NCBI RefSeq assembly: GCF_000006565.2
Contig: NC_031469.1
Coordinates: 1,818,583 to 1,882,582 of the forward strand
From: Toxoplasma gondii ME49
Lineage: Eukaryota > Apicomplexa > Conoidasida > Eucoccidiorida > Sarcocystidae
DNA: 64,000 bases
Direction of reading: 5' to 3'
Numbering within the stretch: the stretch's first letter is position 1; every line of letters begins with the position of its first letter. A model generated the notes under the pieces. It was not told the DNA's origin, made no database searches, and saw only the letters and a list, made by a program, of their open reading frames with translations. This document shows, one piece after another, positions 37,566 through 49,952 of the stretch. The position numbers and the translations under genes were made by a program.

Positions 37566-40500
37566 GCTTGCATACATCTCCAACTGAATCCCAAGTGGAG
37601 CAGAACGGATTTAGATGTCTGTGGGCGAAACAGATGGTGGGATCAAGCTGAAAAGGAAGCGTTTTTGTTGAAATGGACGTTCGCCTGCGGTGCCTCCAGT
37701 GCAGGCGCAAGGGAGGGATTCAAAGGAAATGTGAGGGAGCAGTCAAAACATTCGTTGGAGTCAGTCGTTGCAGGAGGAGTCTTGGAGAAGCTGTCCCCAC
37801 CTGTGGGCATCCCGGTAGAAGGAGTCTGCTAGTTGATTTTGACGGTCCTTCATTTCCAGGCAGAGGGCCTGCGCCTCCTTCACTTGATTCTGAAGATGAG
37901 CGTTCTCTTCAGCTGCAAGGCGCAGTGCACTCTCCAAGCTCTCTGTTTCGCCTGTCTTCTGTCTGCAGCAGAGACGGAAAGAGAGAGAGGCGAAGGAGAA
38001 GGTCGCACTGACGAACCGCGGAAGCCAGAAGGCTTGCGCAAGTGAGCGAGGCAAACCATGCGTGCCAGAAGTGAGGAGACCTGGGGAGACAGGAGGCTCC
38101 TGAACGAGGGTGGAAGAATCCGAAACTGCATGCGTCTCTTGGAGGCTACGGGGCCGGTGGAACCGGCAGAAGGCGATGATGACGAGCGGCAAACAGAGAA
38201 GAAGAGAGACGGGAGACGCACACTGATTGCGCGTTTGACAGGCAACGAGGAAGCGCAGACGACGCGAGGTCACTTGTTCGTTGCACGAGCGAAGCGCGAG
38301 ACAGCTCTCGACGGCTGAGTTCGACTCTGCCGAGAAAAGAGACTCCTCTGACTTACAGGATAAGATCACGCAGTGAAAGAATTTGACGATCCTGAACCTC
38401 CACGACATGCTGCAGTCGTTCTGTGTCGGCGCGCTGAATGCACAGCAAGAGAAGACTCGGGTGAACGACGCCGCTTCACTCGCTGCATTTTCTTCGTCGG
38501 TGCAAGCCATTCGCTGTATCGACTAAAACCGCAACTCCCTCCTCTCTCTTAACTCCTCTTCTGTGGAGGAAGAGGCTACGCCCCTTGACCGCTGCAGCGA
38601 ATGAACAGGAAGCCGAGGCCTTCACAAGAAGCAGAAAAGCGTTTTCACCGGCCTTTCCAAGAAGCGAGAAGCTCCTCAAAAAATACGAAGACGCAGCGAC
38701 ACAGATGAAACTGCAGAGAGACACCCGTCTCGACATGGCTGACCACAGGGACGGGGATTCCAGCAAAAGGTGAAGATGTTTGTTCTGAATCTCGGGATTG
38801 TCGGTCGTTGCATGCAGCTGCGTTCTTCTCCAGAACGCTATCTTTCCCCCAAACGTCCTTTTCGAACTTTGCATCAAGCTGTCTTTCTCGATTTTCTCAG
38901 CGCTCACGTCGAGTGCTGCAGCTGCCCCTGCGAGCGCCGCTGCGCGCGAGGCTCGAGAGTCTCCCAGGAGGAACCTCTGTTGTCCGTCGACTTGGTCTTG
39001 AACGCGTCTTCTATGGAGTTTCTCCTCCAGCGTCAGCTCGAAGAAGTGTTCTGCGCAGCTCCTCGTCTCTCGTTTGTCTTCTGCTTCGGGAGAGGCGATC
39101 TGTTCTGCGTTCCCTCGCCTCGGTGCCCACCGTCCATCTGCTCGCTCCTCGCTGCTCTCCTCTTCTCTCTCGTCTCTTTTCTGTTCTGGCTGCTCCGTCT
39201 TTCCAAACGCCTCGACTCCAGATAGCCTGGGCGGCTTCTCTTCACTGAAGACGAGAGACGCGCGGTCCCCGGTGCCAGTCAAACGCGCGAACTGCCCTTC
39301 ACGAGCCTCCTTCTTCTCTGAGAGTGGAAGCGACGCGGCCTTTGCCTGAGACGCAGCGTCCAGGAATACGGGCCTGTCGCCTGCCTGCGGTCCTCCCGGA
39401 GTCTCGCCGAGAGCGAAAGAAGCCTCGAAGCCAGCCGAAGAAGAAGAGCAAGAAGAAGAGCAAGGAGAAGAGGCAGGCGGTGGCGAAGCGGAGGACGAAT
39501 GCGGTAAAGTCGACGCGCGGCCTGAGTGGGCTGGAGAGGCAAGACGCGAAGCCGCACACGGGGGAGAAGAAGGAGGCGCAGACGACGCAGCTGAGAGGGA
39601 GAGAGGAGGAGAAGGGGAGAATGATAAACCTACGGCGATGTGTGTAGCGGAGTTTTCCAAGTCTTTTCTCGCAGGCGAAACGAGTTCTCGAAGCCAAGAG
39701 GAACGCTCGGATAAAAGCGCGCCAGATGCGAGAAACTCGGATGCTTCTGGTGCTTTAGAATCTAAGGAAATCTCGTTGTCTGCGTCATCACAGCGTCCAC
39801 TTGCTTGAGGAAACAGAGTCCGCATAGAGGGCCTCTCCGCCTGTCTGGAGACGCCAGCAGAGAAGGCGAGGAAGTCCTCAGAAACTCTCTCGATCACACG
39901 TCGGTGACGCGTTGCTTCCTCGTCTTCTTCTCCCTTCTGCGCACGCGCCTCCGCCACACAGATGTCTCCTCCCTTGAGAACGCGCCTCTGACAAGATGCG
40001 CTCGCCTCAGAGATTCCAGAGTTTTCTTCCGCCGCAGATGACGCCTCGACCCCATGAGACGCTCCCTCGTTTCTCCCCAGGCGAGGCGAGAAGGACGAAG
40101 CAGAAGCAGAAGAAAGGCTCTCTACTGGTGAAGAAGAGGCGCCAGCGGATGACGAGGAGGAGCCATGAATAAGGGAAGGACTTTTGGATGAAGAAGGGAG
40201 AGCCTCGGTGCCGACAGTTGATTCGAGGCTCTGCGGCCGCTGAGCCGCATCGTCTGTCCGAGAGCCGCGGACCCCAGTGTCCGTTTCCGGAGCCAGTTGT
40301 GGCGAAGCGAGTGATTTCTTGGAGGCTGCATTTACCTTTTCCTTCGACTTCTTCTGCTCGGAATCCGGTGACGCGGATTTCGTCTCTTTCTTCAGTGACC
40401 GCGCGGACAGTTTCTTCGAAGGAATGCTCTTTGTCGAGACTGTGCTGGAGCTTCTCCTCGCGCCGCGCGGACTCGGCGGACCGGGCCTGCCTTTCGCCAG

Positions 40501-40731
40501 CGCCGTCGAGGAGACAGCTGTCTCCAGCCTGCAAGCGTCTCGGGGGAGACCAGCGGCAGGCGAGGGAGGACTGACCTCCGAAGAAGAACGCAAAGCAGAA
40601 GATCCTGCAGCCGCAGGGCCGCGCGCAGACTTTTGCGCGCCTTGGGATGACGAAGAACTCGACGAGCTTGCAGAAGAAACTCCCGCCGGAGAGGGAGAGA
40701 GTAGCGAAGGCGAAGGCGGCGGCGCCGGCAT
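30097..40731 (-). CDS. Predicted 1545-aa Ser/Pro-rich, coiled-coil protein with C-terminal GAS2-related (GAR-like) domain
   Basis: Sixteen exons in transcription order: 40731-38725, 38433-38357, 37962-37801, 37010-36938, 36405-36323, 36084-35919, 35442-35419 (24 nt), 35138-34969, 34536-34470, 34219-34115, 33502-33401, 32913-32812, 32436-31333 (3' end uncertain), 30939-30792, 30431-30336 and 30248-30097. All join in phase (4638 nt). Residues 1 to about 640 are Ser/Pro/Glu-rich and probably disordered. About 670-1070 is near-continuous heptad coiled coil. About 1070-1414 is again Ser/Gln/Glu-rich. The last 130 residues read VRISEGLYLHEGETVKVRLV, then GILM, then EGWISLRAFLQKSS. This fits the GAS2 fold pattern (VSEGKY, VRIL, VMV, GGW.L.eFL). 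GAR domains bind microtubules, so a role at the centrosome, spindle or cortical microtubules is inferred, not shown. The start ATG has A at -3 and no upstream exon was found. Coiled-coil parts are sure; the GAR call is moderate. Confidence 0.75.
31165..31332. repeat. (TA)n microsatellite adjoining a predicted 5' splice site
   Basis: Long TA runs occupy the intron between exons 32436-31333 and 30939-30792 of the coiled-coil gene. On the minus strand the predicted donor GTATATA is formed by the start of the repeat itself, so tract length changes would lie immediately next to the splice site. Confidence 0.85.
36706..36848. repeat. 18-bp tandem array, eight copies, with 36-bp higher-order period
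   Basis: The core GCGAGGAGCAGATA recurs every 18 bp eight times (GAGGAGCAG at 36712, 36730 and so on to 36838). Units alternate between ATAAGAAG and ATAGGAAG, giving a 36-bp period. The array lies in the intron between exons 37010-36938 and 36405-36323 of the minus-strand gene. It is open in frames on both strands because 18 is a multiple of three, so long open frames here are artefacts. Confidence 0.95.
37340..37565. repeat. (TA)n / TGTA microsatellite cluster in an intron of the coiled-coil gene
   Basis: Two long TA tracts flank a TATGCATAC-rich stretch within the intron between exons 37962-37801 and 37010-36938. Confidence 0.85.
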
Positions 40732-42205
40732 CTTGAACGAAGAAAAGAAAGCGAGGAGGAAGGAGAAGAAGACCGAGGCGAAGAAAACAGGGAGGAAGAG
40801 ACTGACAGGGGAGGGGAGGGAAGGCGGAGGACGAGGGGATCGAAGAGGAAGAGAAGAAAAAGGTCGACGTTTGAGGCAGAGACGTATTTTTCACCAAGGA
40901 GCTTTTGCTGGGATTCCTCGATTGAGAGAAGTCTCGCGTTTTGTTCGAGTGACCTCTTTCGGAGCATCCACGCAGCGAAGCCAGGCGTTCATAGGAGAGA
41001 GTCTGAAGAAGGTGTAGGCAAGTTGAGTTCCTGGAAGAAGCTGCGTGGACGATTTTTCTTCTCTCTTGGTTCGTCCGAGAGGACCCTGTATCTTTGCGCG
41101 AGAAGCCGTCGACGCCTGTCAGATGTGCAGAAGACGGAAGTAGTCAAACGACCCAGTGAGAAATGGAAATGAGCGAACCGGAGCCATGAGAAGAACAGAA
41201 GTCCACCCTTTTAGGGGAGAAGCAGAAGAAGCATCCACAAGGATGTCCGTCGCCTGCTCGCTTTTCTTGTCTCTTTTCGCGTGGTGTACGGCGCCCAGCT
41301 GCCTGGTCGTCATGTGCAGCAGGTGAAGAGGCGTTTTCTTTTTCTCTCGCTTTTTGCCGAAGAGACACACTACGCGTCGAGTTCTCGCTCTCCAAAAAGA
41401 GAAGAAGACGCGGTGTAGACGCAGAAAAGGGAAGAGTCTTTGCACAGCGCAGGCGGAAAGAGCGCCACGGGACGATGCGTGCTCGCCGACATTCTTGCGG
41501 CTTTTTCGGGGAATCTCTCGCCTTCTGAGAGACCCTTTGGAAATTCCTGTTCACACCTGGACACTGAACCACTGTCTGACGAAGAAACGCGGTAAAAAGG
41601 AATGTTGGCAAGAAAGAGGAGGCGAGAACCGATGCGTCCACACCACCGACCGCGACAAGGCGAGAGCGAAAAAATAGGCGATATATGGAGGGAGAGCGAG
41701 AGCGGCGCGATTCTGCTCATCGGTGTCGTCCGGCGCGCGTCTGCGGGTATGAGAGCCGCGCAGCGTTCGCGTTGCATGCGAAACTCGACAGAATTGACTC
41801 GAGCCTTTCAAAGGGCCTTTGAACTCTTGTGGGAGGCGGCGAATCTCAGCAGAACAGAACTCTTCGTCGTTGGCCTCCTTTGCGGTCCGGATTTCCCTCT
41901 GTTCTCCTCGCTGCAACTTCTCGTCTTCCTGACCTTTCTCCCCTTCCCTCCCGTTCACTCGAGCACACACCCGACAGGAAGGTTCTCGATGCTTCTTCTC
42001 TCGTTCTTCTCTTTCTTCCACTGGACTTTCTTTCACTCTCAGCCATCTCCAGAGAGACATGCTGAGATCACAAAGGTGAAAAAGACGAGGCAGATGCTTC
42101 CGAACGCACCCGCGCGCCCAATCTGCTTCGCCTCCAAGTTGTTCTCTCGCCGTCCTTCTTCCTTCTCTTTCGAAGTCTTCTTCCAAAATTGTTCCAGGAG
42201 TCAAG
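40732..42205. promoter_or_regulatory. Divergent promoter region between the GAR-like gene and RPA135
   Basis: The two start codons face away from each other across 1.47 kb, which should hold both promoters and 5' UTRs. No convincing exon or core element was found. Open frames on either strand lack coding bias. Confidence 0.5.
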
Positions 42206-44605
42206 ATGGCAGGCGAAGACGACAGAGCCTGGAAGAAGCGTCGACCACGAGGCGCCTCTCCAGATGAAGAAGTTGAGCCAAAGCCTTCTTCTTCAGGTCT
42301 TCCTTCTTCTTCTTGTCGTCCGTCGACGATGCCTGCTTCGCCCCATCCTCGCGCCGCGTTCAACGCAACTCTGCAGCAAGCGGTCTTCCCTCACGTCCGG
42401 TCTTTCGACAGTTTCCTGGAAGTCTATTTGCAGGAAATGGTGAAAGATCTCCCTGTCGTCTACGTTGATCCTTCCTACGACCCTGACAAACATGAAGCAA
42501 ATCCGTTCTACTCTCCTACAGATTGTGAGTCCTCTCTCCTCTCTCCATCTTCTGTCTACTCGACGGTGCTCTCTTGGTCTTCCCTCGGTCCTCTCCGTTC
42601 TCTCTCTCGCCGCTGGTCTCCCTGCTATCTCTCGCCTCTGAGTTCTCTCTCTGTCTCACCTCTGAGTTCTCTCTCTCTCGCCTCTGAGTTCTCTCTCTCC
42701 CTCGTCTCTGAGTTCTCTGTCTCTCGCCTCTGAGTTCTCTCGCTGTCTCGCCTCTGAGTTCTCTCTCTCTCGCCGCTGAGTTCTCTCTCTCTCGCCGCTG
42801 AGTTCTCTCTCTCTCGCCTCTGAGTTCTCTCTCTCGCCTCTGAGTTCTCTCTCTCTCGCCTCTGAGTTCTCTCTCTCTCGCCTCTGAGTTCTCTCTCTCT
42901 CGCCTCTGAGTTCTCTCTCTGTCTCACCTCTGAGTTCTCTCTCTCTCGCCTCTGAGTTCTCTCTCTCTCGCCTCTGAGTTCTCTCTCTGTCTCACCTCTG
43001 AGTTCTCTCTCTCTCGCCTCTGAGTTCTCTCTCTCCCTCGTCTCTGAGTTCTCTGTCTCTCGCCTCTGAGTTCTCTCTGTCTCGCCTCTGAGTTCTCTCT
43101 CTCTCGCCTCTGAGTTCTCTCTGTGTCTCGCCTCTGAGTTCTCTGTCTGTCTCGCCGCTGAGTTCTCTGTCTGTCTCGCCTCTGAGTTCTCTCTCTCGCC
43201 TCTGAGTTCTCTCTGTCTCGCCTCTGAGTTCTCTCTCTGTCTCGCCTCTGAGTTCTCTCTGTCTCGCCTCTGAGTTCTCTCTGTGTCTCGCCTCTGAGTT
43301 CTCTGTCTGTCTCGCCGCTGAGTTCTCTGTCTGTCTCGCCTCTGAGTTCTCTCTCTCGCCTCTGAGTTCTCTCTGTCTCGCCTCTGAGTTCTCTCTCTGT
43401 CTCGCCTCTGAGTTCTCTCTCTCTCGCCTCTGAGTTCTCTCTCTCGCCTCTGAGTTCTCTCTGTCTCGCCTCTGAGTTCTCTGTCTGTCTCGCCTCTGAG
43501 TTCTCTCTCTCTCGCCTCTGAGTTCTCTCTCTCTCTCACCTCTGAGTTCTCTCTCTCTCTCGCCTCTGAGTTCTCTCTCTCTCGCCTCTGAGTTCTCTCT
43601 GCCTCCCCCCCCGTTCGCTCATGTCTCTCTATCTCTGTCGCCTCAAGCAGTTGGGTGTTCTCTCTCGTCTGGGCGGCCCAGGTTGACTGTCTGTACACCT
43701 TCTAGTGGCGTTGTGTATCTCAGTTTGTCCTCCCCTCTCTGGCTCTCCCTCTCGTTTTCGTTTCGCTCCTTAGGTTGCCTTGTGCATTGTTCATCACCAG
43801 CATCTGCAGCTGTACAGTGTATGAAAGAGATAGAAATGCAGACATAACTCCATATAAAGATATCGTAGTAGCGCCGCTGTTTTTGTCTCTCTGTCTCTTC
43901 CGTCAGCCTCGCGCCTTCCATTGCTTGTCTCTCGTCTCCGGTTTAACATTCTTGTCACCTGCTCGGCTCACATCCTCTCTCCGTTCCTCTTCTTTCTTCC
44001 CCCTGTCGCCCCGTTCTTTCCTTCTCGGCTCACCTTGTCGAGCGCGTTTCGGCGTCGAGTCCGTTCTTTTTTCCACCGTTTTTCGTCTGGACGCTTCGAG
44101 CTGTTTCTACAGATATTAAACTCGCGATTTCGTCCGTATCCATTGGGGCACCGGTGCGATTCGATGCCGCGGGGGCGCGTCTGCAGCCAGGCGTCGGAGG
44201 CTCTGGCGACGACCAGCTGCTTCTCCCGAAACACTGCAGAGAGGCTCACATCACGTACGGAGCTCCTCTCAAAGTCTCCTTCGTCCGAAGCGATCGCCGC
44301 GACGGCGCCGCTCTGAAGAAGGAAGTCGTCGTCGGCATGGCGCCATTAATGGTTCGCAGCAAACTGTGCTCGACAAGAGGTGAGAACCGGAAGCAGGCCC
44401 AAAGAGATGACCCTGAAGAAGGGGGGAGAAAAGAAGACGAAAATGCAGGAGGATACGGAGGAGAAGAACAGGAAGAAGAAGAGGAAGCAGGAGATGGAGA
44501 AAGGAGAACAGGAGAGACAAAAATGACTGGGGGAGGCAGGCGGGAGAAACGAAGGCTACTCACCGTAGACGCCCGGTGTTACCATGCCGATGTCGACAAA
44601 GTGAC

Positions 44606-44636
<31 letters not shown>

Positions 44637-46835
44637 CATATATAAACACAATCCTCATGCATTTGAATAGATATAAAAGTATATACTTCATATCTAGAAT
44701 ATAAAATATATATATAAAAGCAGATAGGCAGATAGATATGTATCCGCATACGTTCATGTATTGAGGTGCCGAGGACAAGCAGTTTCGATTAGAGGGAAAA
44801 AGCTAAACGCCGTTCACCGGAGGACAAGGCGCGTGAGGCCCGACAGGGCATTGTCGGTCTTTCCTTTCTTTCTGACTTTTCATTTTGTTCGTTTTCTCTG
44901 TCTTCCTCCCGTTCTTTCTATTTCTCTGCTTCACTGTACATTTCATTTTTGCTTTCTGTGTCTCTTTCTCGCGTCTCTTCATTTCGTCTTTGACTTCGCG
45001 TCTGTAAAATGGGTCGCTGGAGGTCTCGACCTGCAGCAAGCGACGGAGCCTCTGTCTGTTGAACTCGAGAGTTGTTTCCTCTGTTTCCGTCTTTCTTTAA
45101 ATTTCCCGCATTTCGTTCCGAATTTCCTCTTCTTTTTGTGCCATTTTCTGTCTTTTTTTTCCTATGTTACATGCAGGCATGAGCCCCGCAGAGCTGCAGC
45201 GCGCAGGCGAGGACGTGGACGACGGCGGCGGCTATTTCATCATCAACGGCAATGAGCGTGTGATTCGCTTCGTCGTGCAGCAGCGAACGAATTTCCCCAT
45301 CGCCCTGAAGCGTCCGGCGTTCGCCAATCGAGACGCGTTCTGCACTCCCTACGCGGTTCTCTTGAGGAGTCAGAGGTGCGCAGCGCAGTTTTTCCAGCTT
45401 TTTCAGACTCGTGTGCATGCGAAAAGGTCTCAAGAGGCTCTCCCGTCTTCACAGGCATCGCTTCCGCAGTCGCGTTGTATGCATGCTCTGGCATTTAGAG
45501 CCTCGCTGCCTGCCTGCCCGCATTGCCAGTCTCTCAAGACGGAGCCGCCCCACCACCAGCGGCCTCTGCTGCTGGCAGTGAGGAGCTTCCGTGTCGTTTT
45601 CGCTCGATTTCCCGCTTGCCTTCACTCTGCCGCGACCTCTCGTTTTTCCCCGCAGGTACGACGGAACTTCGACGTCGAACATTCTCCTGGACACCGAAGA
45701 CGGTCGCTGCACATATCGAATCCTGTTGAATCGGCAGGAGTACTTCTGTGGATTCTTCCTGCTGCTGCGCTGTCTGGCGGGGAATCTGTCGCTGGCCCAG
45801 CTGAAGGCGAAGCTTCTCGAAGGCTGCTGGGATGACGCGGCCGACGCGACCGCCCGCAGTCAGTTGGTGGAAGAGCTTTGGGGCCAAGAGGCAACGTTTG
45901 CAGACTCAGACGTCCTCGAAAACCGAGTAGGCGCAAGCCGCAAACACACCGGGGATTCCCGGCGGCTGGGCGGGCCACAGAGGGAAGCGCTCCGTCCGCA
46001 CCGTAGAGGTCCAGGGAGAGAGCCAGGCAGAGAACGAGGCGAGCGCAGAGGAAGCCGTCAAGCGACAGAGAGAACAACCAGAGGAGAAAAGAGCTGGAAA
46101 GCGACGCGGGGAAGGGAGGGAGTGTGGAACGCCAGACACGGAATGGGAGAGGCGGAACGAGCGAACTGGAGAAGGAGAGAGAGAAAACAGATGTAGGGTG
46201 CAGACTGAACGAAACTGCGAAAGAGAGATCAAGGAGTTGTGAGGGAGAGCCGGACGATGAAAGAGAGAGAGAGAGGAAACGGATACGGAAGGGAGGCCAA
46301 CGTCAGTCTAACGCGAGAACAAGGACCCATTGAGGAGCAGGCATGAAGTAGCAGACTTCGAGAACATGAGAATGAGAAATCAGGAGAGTGAGAAAGCGAA
46401 CGAAACTGAAAAAGCAACTGTTCCCTATACATTATATATATATATTTATATATATATGTATATATATATATATCCGCAGAACGTGTAGGCAACGACCTCG
46501 GTTCGTTCGCCGAGGCGAGGTACGGCTCGTGAATCGTCGCGACATTTTTTACTTCTCACGCGCTGCTGCGGTTGTGCGTTTCTGTCCTCAGCCGCTCCAC
46601 CAGCTTGGGTTGCTGTTCTGGAAAGCCGTCCACTGGCTCTTGCGCCCTGGGAGCAGCTACGAGGCTGCTGGCACTTACGTCATCCGCCACTTTGTCTTGC
46701 CGCACTTGAGCAGCTGGAGCGAAAAATTCGATATGGCCCTCCTCATGTACAAAAAACTCCGACTCCTCAAACAAGGCAAAATTTCCGTAGGCTCTAATAG
46801 TAATGCATGTATCAATACATATCTATACACATCTA

Positions 46836-46882
<47 letters not shown>

Positions 46883-48688
46883 ATGCATACATGTATAAAT
46901 ATAAATTCATATATATATATACATATATCTATATATATGTATCTTCGTATGAATGCGTACGTATAGAGACTCGTCGATGAACGTTATGGCTCTATGAGTA
47001 TGTTGAATGATGAGTGCAAATTTAGGCATGCGTTTACATCTGGGGTGTGGTGGGTTTACCTGGCGACTCGGTATGTGAAGGTGCCTTCACGTTATGAAGA
47101 TGAATAAGTCGGTCATCCACTGCAGACTGGTCTTGTTTATCTGGAGGTATATGTCTCGCTTTTTCTGGGGATGCATGCCTTCGGCGTCGACGCTATTTCT
47201 TCTGCGTTCTTGTTCCTTTTCTCTCCGTCTCGGCCCTCTCGGGGGTCTGCAGCTTCCCCTGTTTTTTCTGCGTTTTTTCGCATTCTCCCTTTTTTGTGTT
47301 TTGCTTCGGTCCCTGTTGTTGTCTCCGTGTGTGGGGTGTCTGTCTTTCTTGCCTTCTCAACTGCGTTTCTCGCATGTCTTTTCTTCTGTGCAGGCAGAAA
47401 GCCTGGACTCCTTTGCGTACCAAGAAGTTGTGTTGCCAGGTCAGATTCTCGCCTCCGTCCTGAAGGACGCTCTTTTCTCCTGTCTCGCGAAGATCAGACT
47501 GCACTACCTCCAGGTAAGCGAGAACGTTTCAGGCGTTTTCAAGAGGGTGTTCGCACGCAGAGGACTCTCCGCCAAAGTGAACTGAAACGGTGGAAAACGA
47601 CATATTGTTCCGGCGAGAAAACAGCTCGTGCCTCGTCCTCTGAAACTTTTTTTCTGTGGTCGCGGCCTTGGTGTCGGCCTCCTCAAGTGAACCTGGAGAC
47701 AGGCAAACAGCATGCAGGTGATCCAAGCTCACACATATAAAAATAAATCTGTGAATATTTATTGACCTTCCGAGTGTCTTACAATACCTTGGTCTCTTGT
47801 CTCTGCCTCGGGGTGCGTGACGTGGATGTCGATGGCCTAGGGAATCTGTTTTTCCTGCGATTCTGTCTTTATTTTCGGCATCCTTTTCTTTCTGTTTCTC
47901 TCTCTTTCTCTTTCTCGTGTCTTCTCTTTTTCTTGCCTTCCATCTCTCGCCTGCAGCTCTCGCATTCGGTTTCTCTTTTCGTCAGAGGGACGCGTTGTAG
48001 GATGCAGACCTCCCTTCTGCTGCTTCGACCTCACCCGCCTTTGAGGGAGTGGGGTCTTCTTTGATCTCCTTCGCTTCTGTGCACTTCCGCGCGTTGACTT
48101 TCTCAGGAAATTCGCATGCTGAAAAACTCGGGCAACGACCCGACAGCTGCGATCTACTCCAACAAGTTTTTCGACCTCGCGACCGACAGGTGCGTCTTTC
48201 TCGTCTTGCCTCTGTTTGTTGCCCTCTCCCGCCTGTCAGCTCTCTCTTCGTCTGTAGCCGCTTTCTCTTCGGCAGCGCGTTAGATACTTCCTTCTCCTCT
48301 CTTTCTTTATCTCTGTTGTTCGCGCTTTCTCCTCTATTTCCTTCTCTTTCCGGACCCCGCTCTGCGACGTCGTCTGCATTCCTTCGCTTCTCTCTCGGGT
48401 GGCTGCGAAGCCAAAGAGACAGACAACGTTCGCGTTCTGGGAGAAGACGTTTCTGCTCGCCTTTCGTTCCTCGCAGATGCTGCCCGGAAATTGCGCAGAA
48501 ACTCTCCTACTTCATGGCCACAGGGAATATTCGAACGACGCAGCTCGACCTTCAACAGGTTCGTCGTTTTTCTGTGGCGGATTGCGTCGCCGGCGGACTC
48601 GCGGCAGACGCCCAGAGCCACCATACAACGCGCCGACGACATCTCACTCTCTCTACATATGTTTATCGGAATATGTGTACAATATGCA

Positions 48689-48783
<95 letters not shown>

Positions 48784-48988
48784 GTCTATATGCAAACAGT
48801 ATTCACATACATAATGTGAATCCTTGTATATGGATATACATCTAGTTCGTCTGTGCATACATACATACATACATACATACATACATACAAAAGCACATGC
48901 ATATATAAATGTATGAAAATGGGCGCATTTATGTTTACGCACACATATATAAATATATGCGCAGTTACACATCTACACGTACATAGCC

Positions 48989-49032
<44 letters not shown>

Positions 49033-49910
49033 AAATCTGTGCAAGACGAGGTATTCTTCGACATGGCAGTGTGCCTTCTTCGAGACAAAGAAAAAAGAAA
49101 AGGCCAGGGGGTGTGAGTTTGTGATCTTTCCATGTGTGTGGTCAGTTCCCCATGTTTCCATCGTTTTATTGTTTATTTTCTTTCTCGTTTCACTTAGAGA
49201 GGGACCGGACTCGTGGTTTTCGACATACGAAAACAGGACTGCTGTCTTGGAAAAGCGAGGCTCCGGAGAGGTCGACCTCCAGAGACGGGTTCGCTGTGGA
49301 CTCGAATTGCATGCGTTTTGAACGTCAACTCAAGAATGAGAATGAAGTCTCTGAGATCGCGTTCCGCTGTGTTGAAACGTTTCCACCGAGTAGAACCTCG
49401 GGTTTTTGATTCGCTGAAGCATGTGAGAAAACAGTAGGACGGAGACTACTTTTTTCGCGAAACGTGTATTCCAGCAGGGGACCGAGCCCCCCCTTTGCTG
49501 GACAAGCACCGGCATGGTCGAATGGGTTTCTCTTGTGTTGCCTTGTTTTCCGACTCGTCTGTGTTCCCGCTTTTTTCCTTCTCTCAGCAGAGTGTCTCTC
49601 TTTGGGAAGGCGGGTGCAGAGCGGCGCGCTCTCGCCTCTGGAGAAGACGACTGTCATGTCGCGGAGCCAATCTCCTGACTTCTTGCGTGTCTGCATGCAG
49701 CTGTCTGGCTGGACTGTCACGGCGGATCGCTTGAACGTCCACCGTTTTCTCTCGCACTTCCGAGCCGTCCATCGCGGTCAATTTTTCACTACCATGAAAA
49801 CGACTTCTGTAGGTTCTTGCCTCAACCGTTGGGCATTTCGTTCATGCGCATTTACGCTCCTTTGCGGCCATTCTGTTATCCTTGCATCCGTGTACACATG
49901 AACATGTGTA

Positions 49911-49952
<42 letters not shown>

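Noticed and set aside
40277..41017. 246-codon plus-strand frame opposite the start of the GAR-like gene
   Set aside because: It is antisense to the Ser/Pro-rich first exon. Its Glu/Gly-rich composition is the complement of Ser/Pro codons, and it has no splice support.
42625..43698. 357-codon minus-strand frame of Arg/Glu/Ser repeats
   Set aside because: It exactly covers the intronic minisatellite. The open frame follows from the repeat unit and has no promoter, start context or unique sequence.
46480..46591. Earlier acceptor for RPA135 exon 5 after the TA tract
   Set aside because: It gives AAC-GTG-TAG in the required phase. The acceptor at 46591 keeps the frame and restores the conserved segment.
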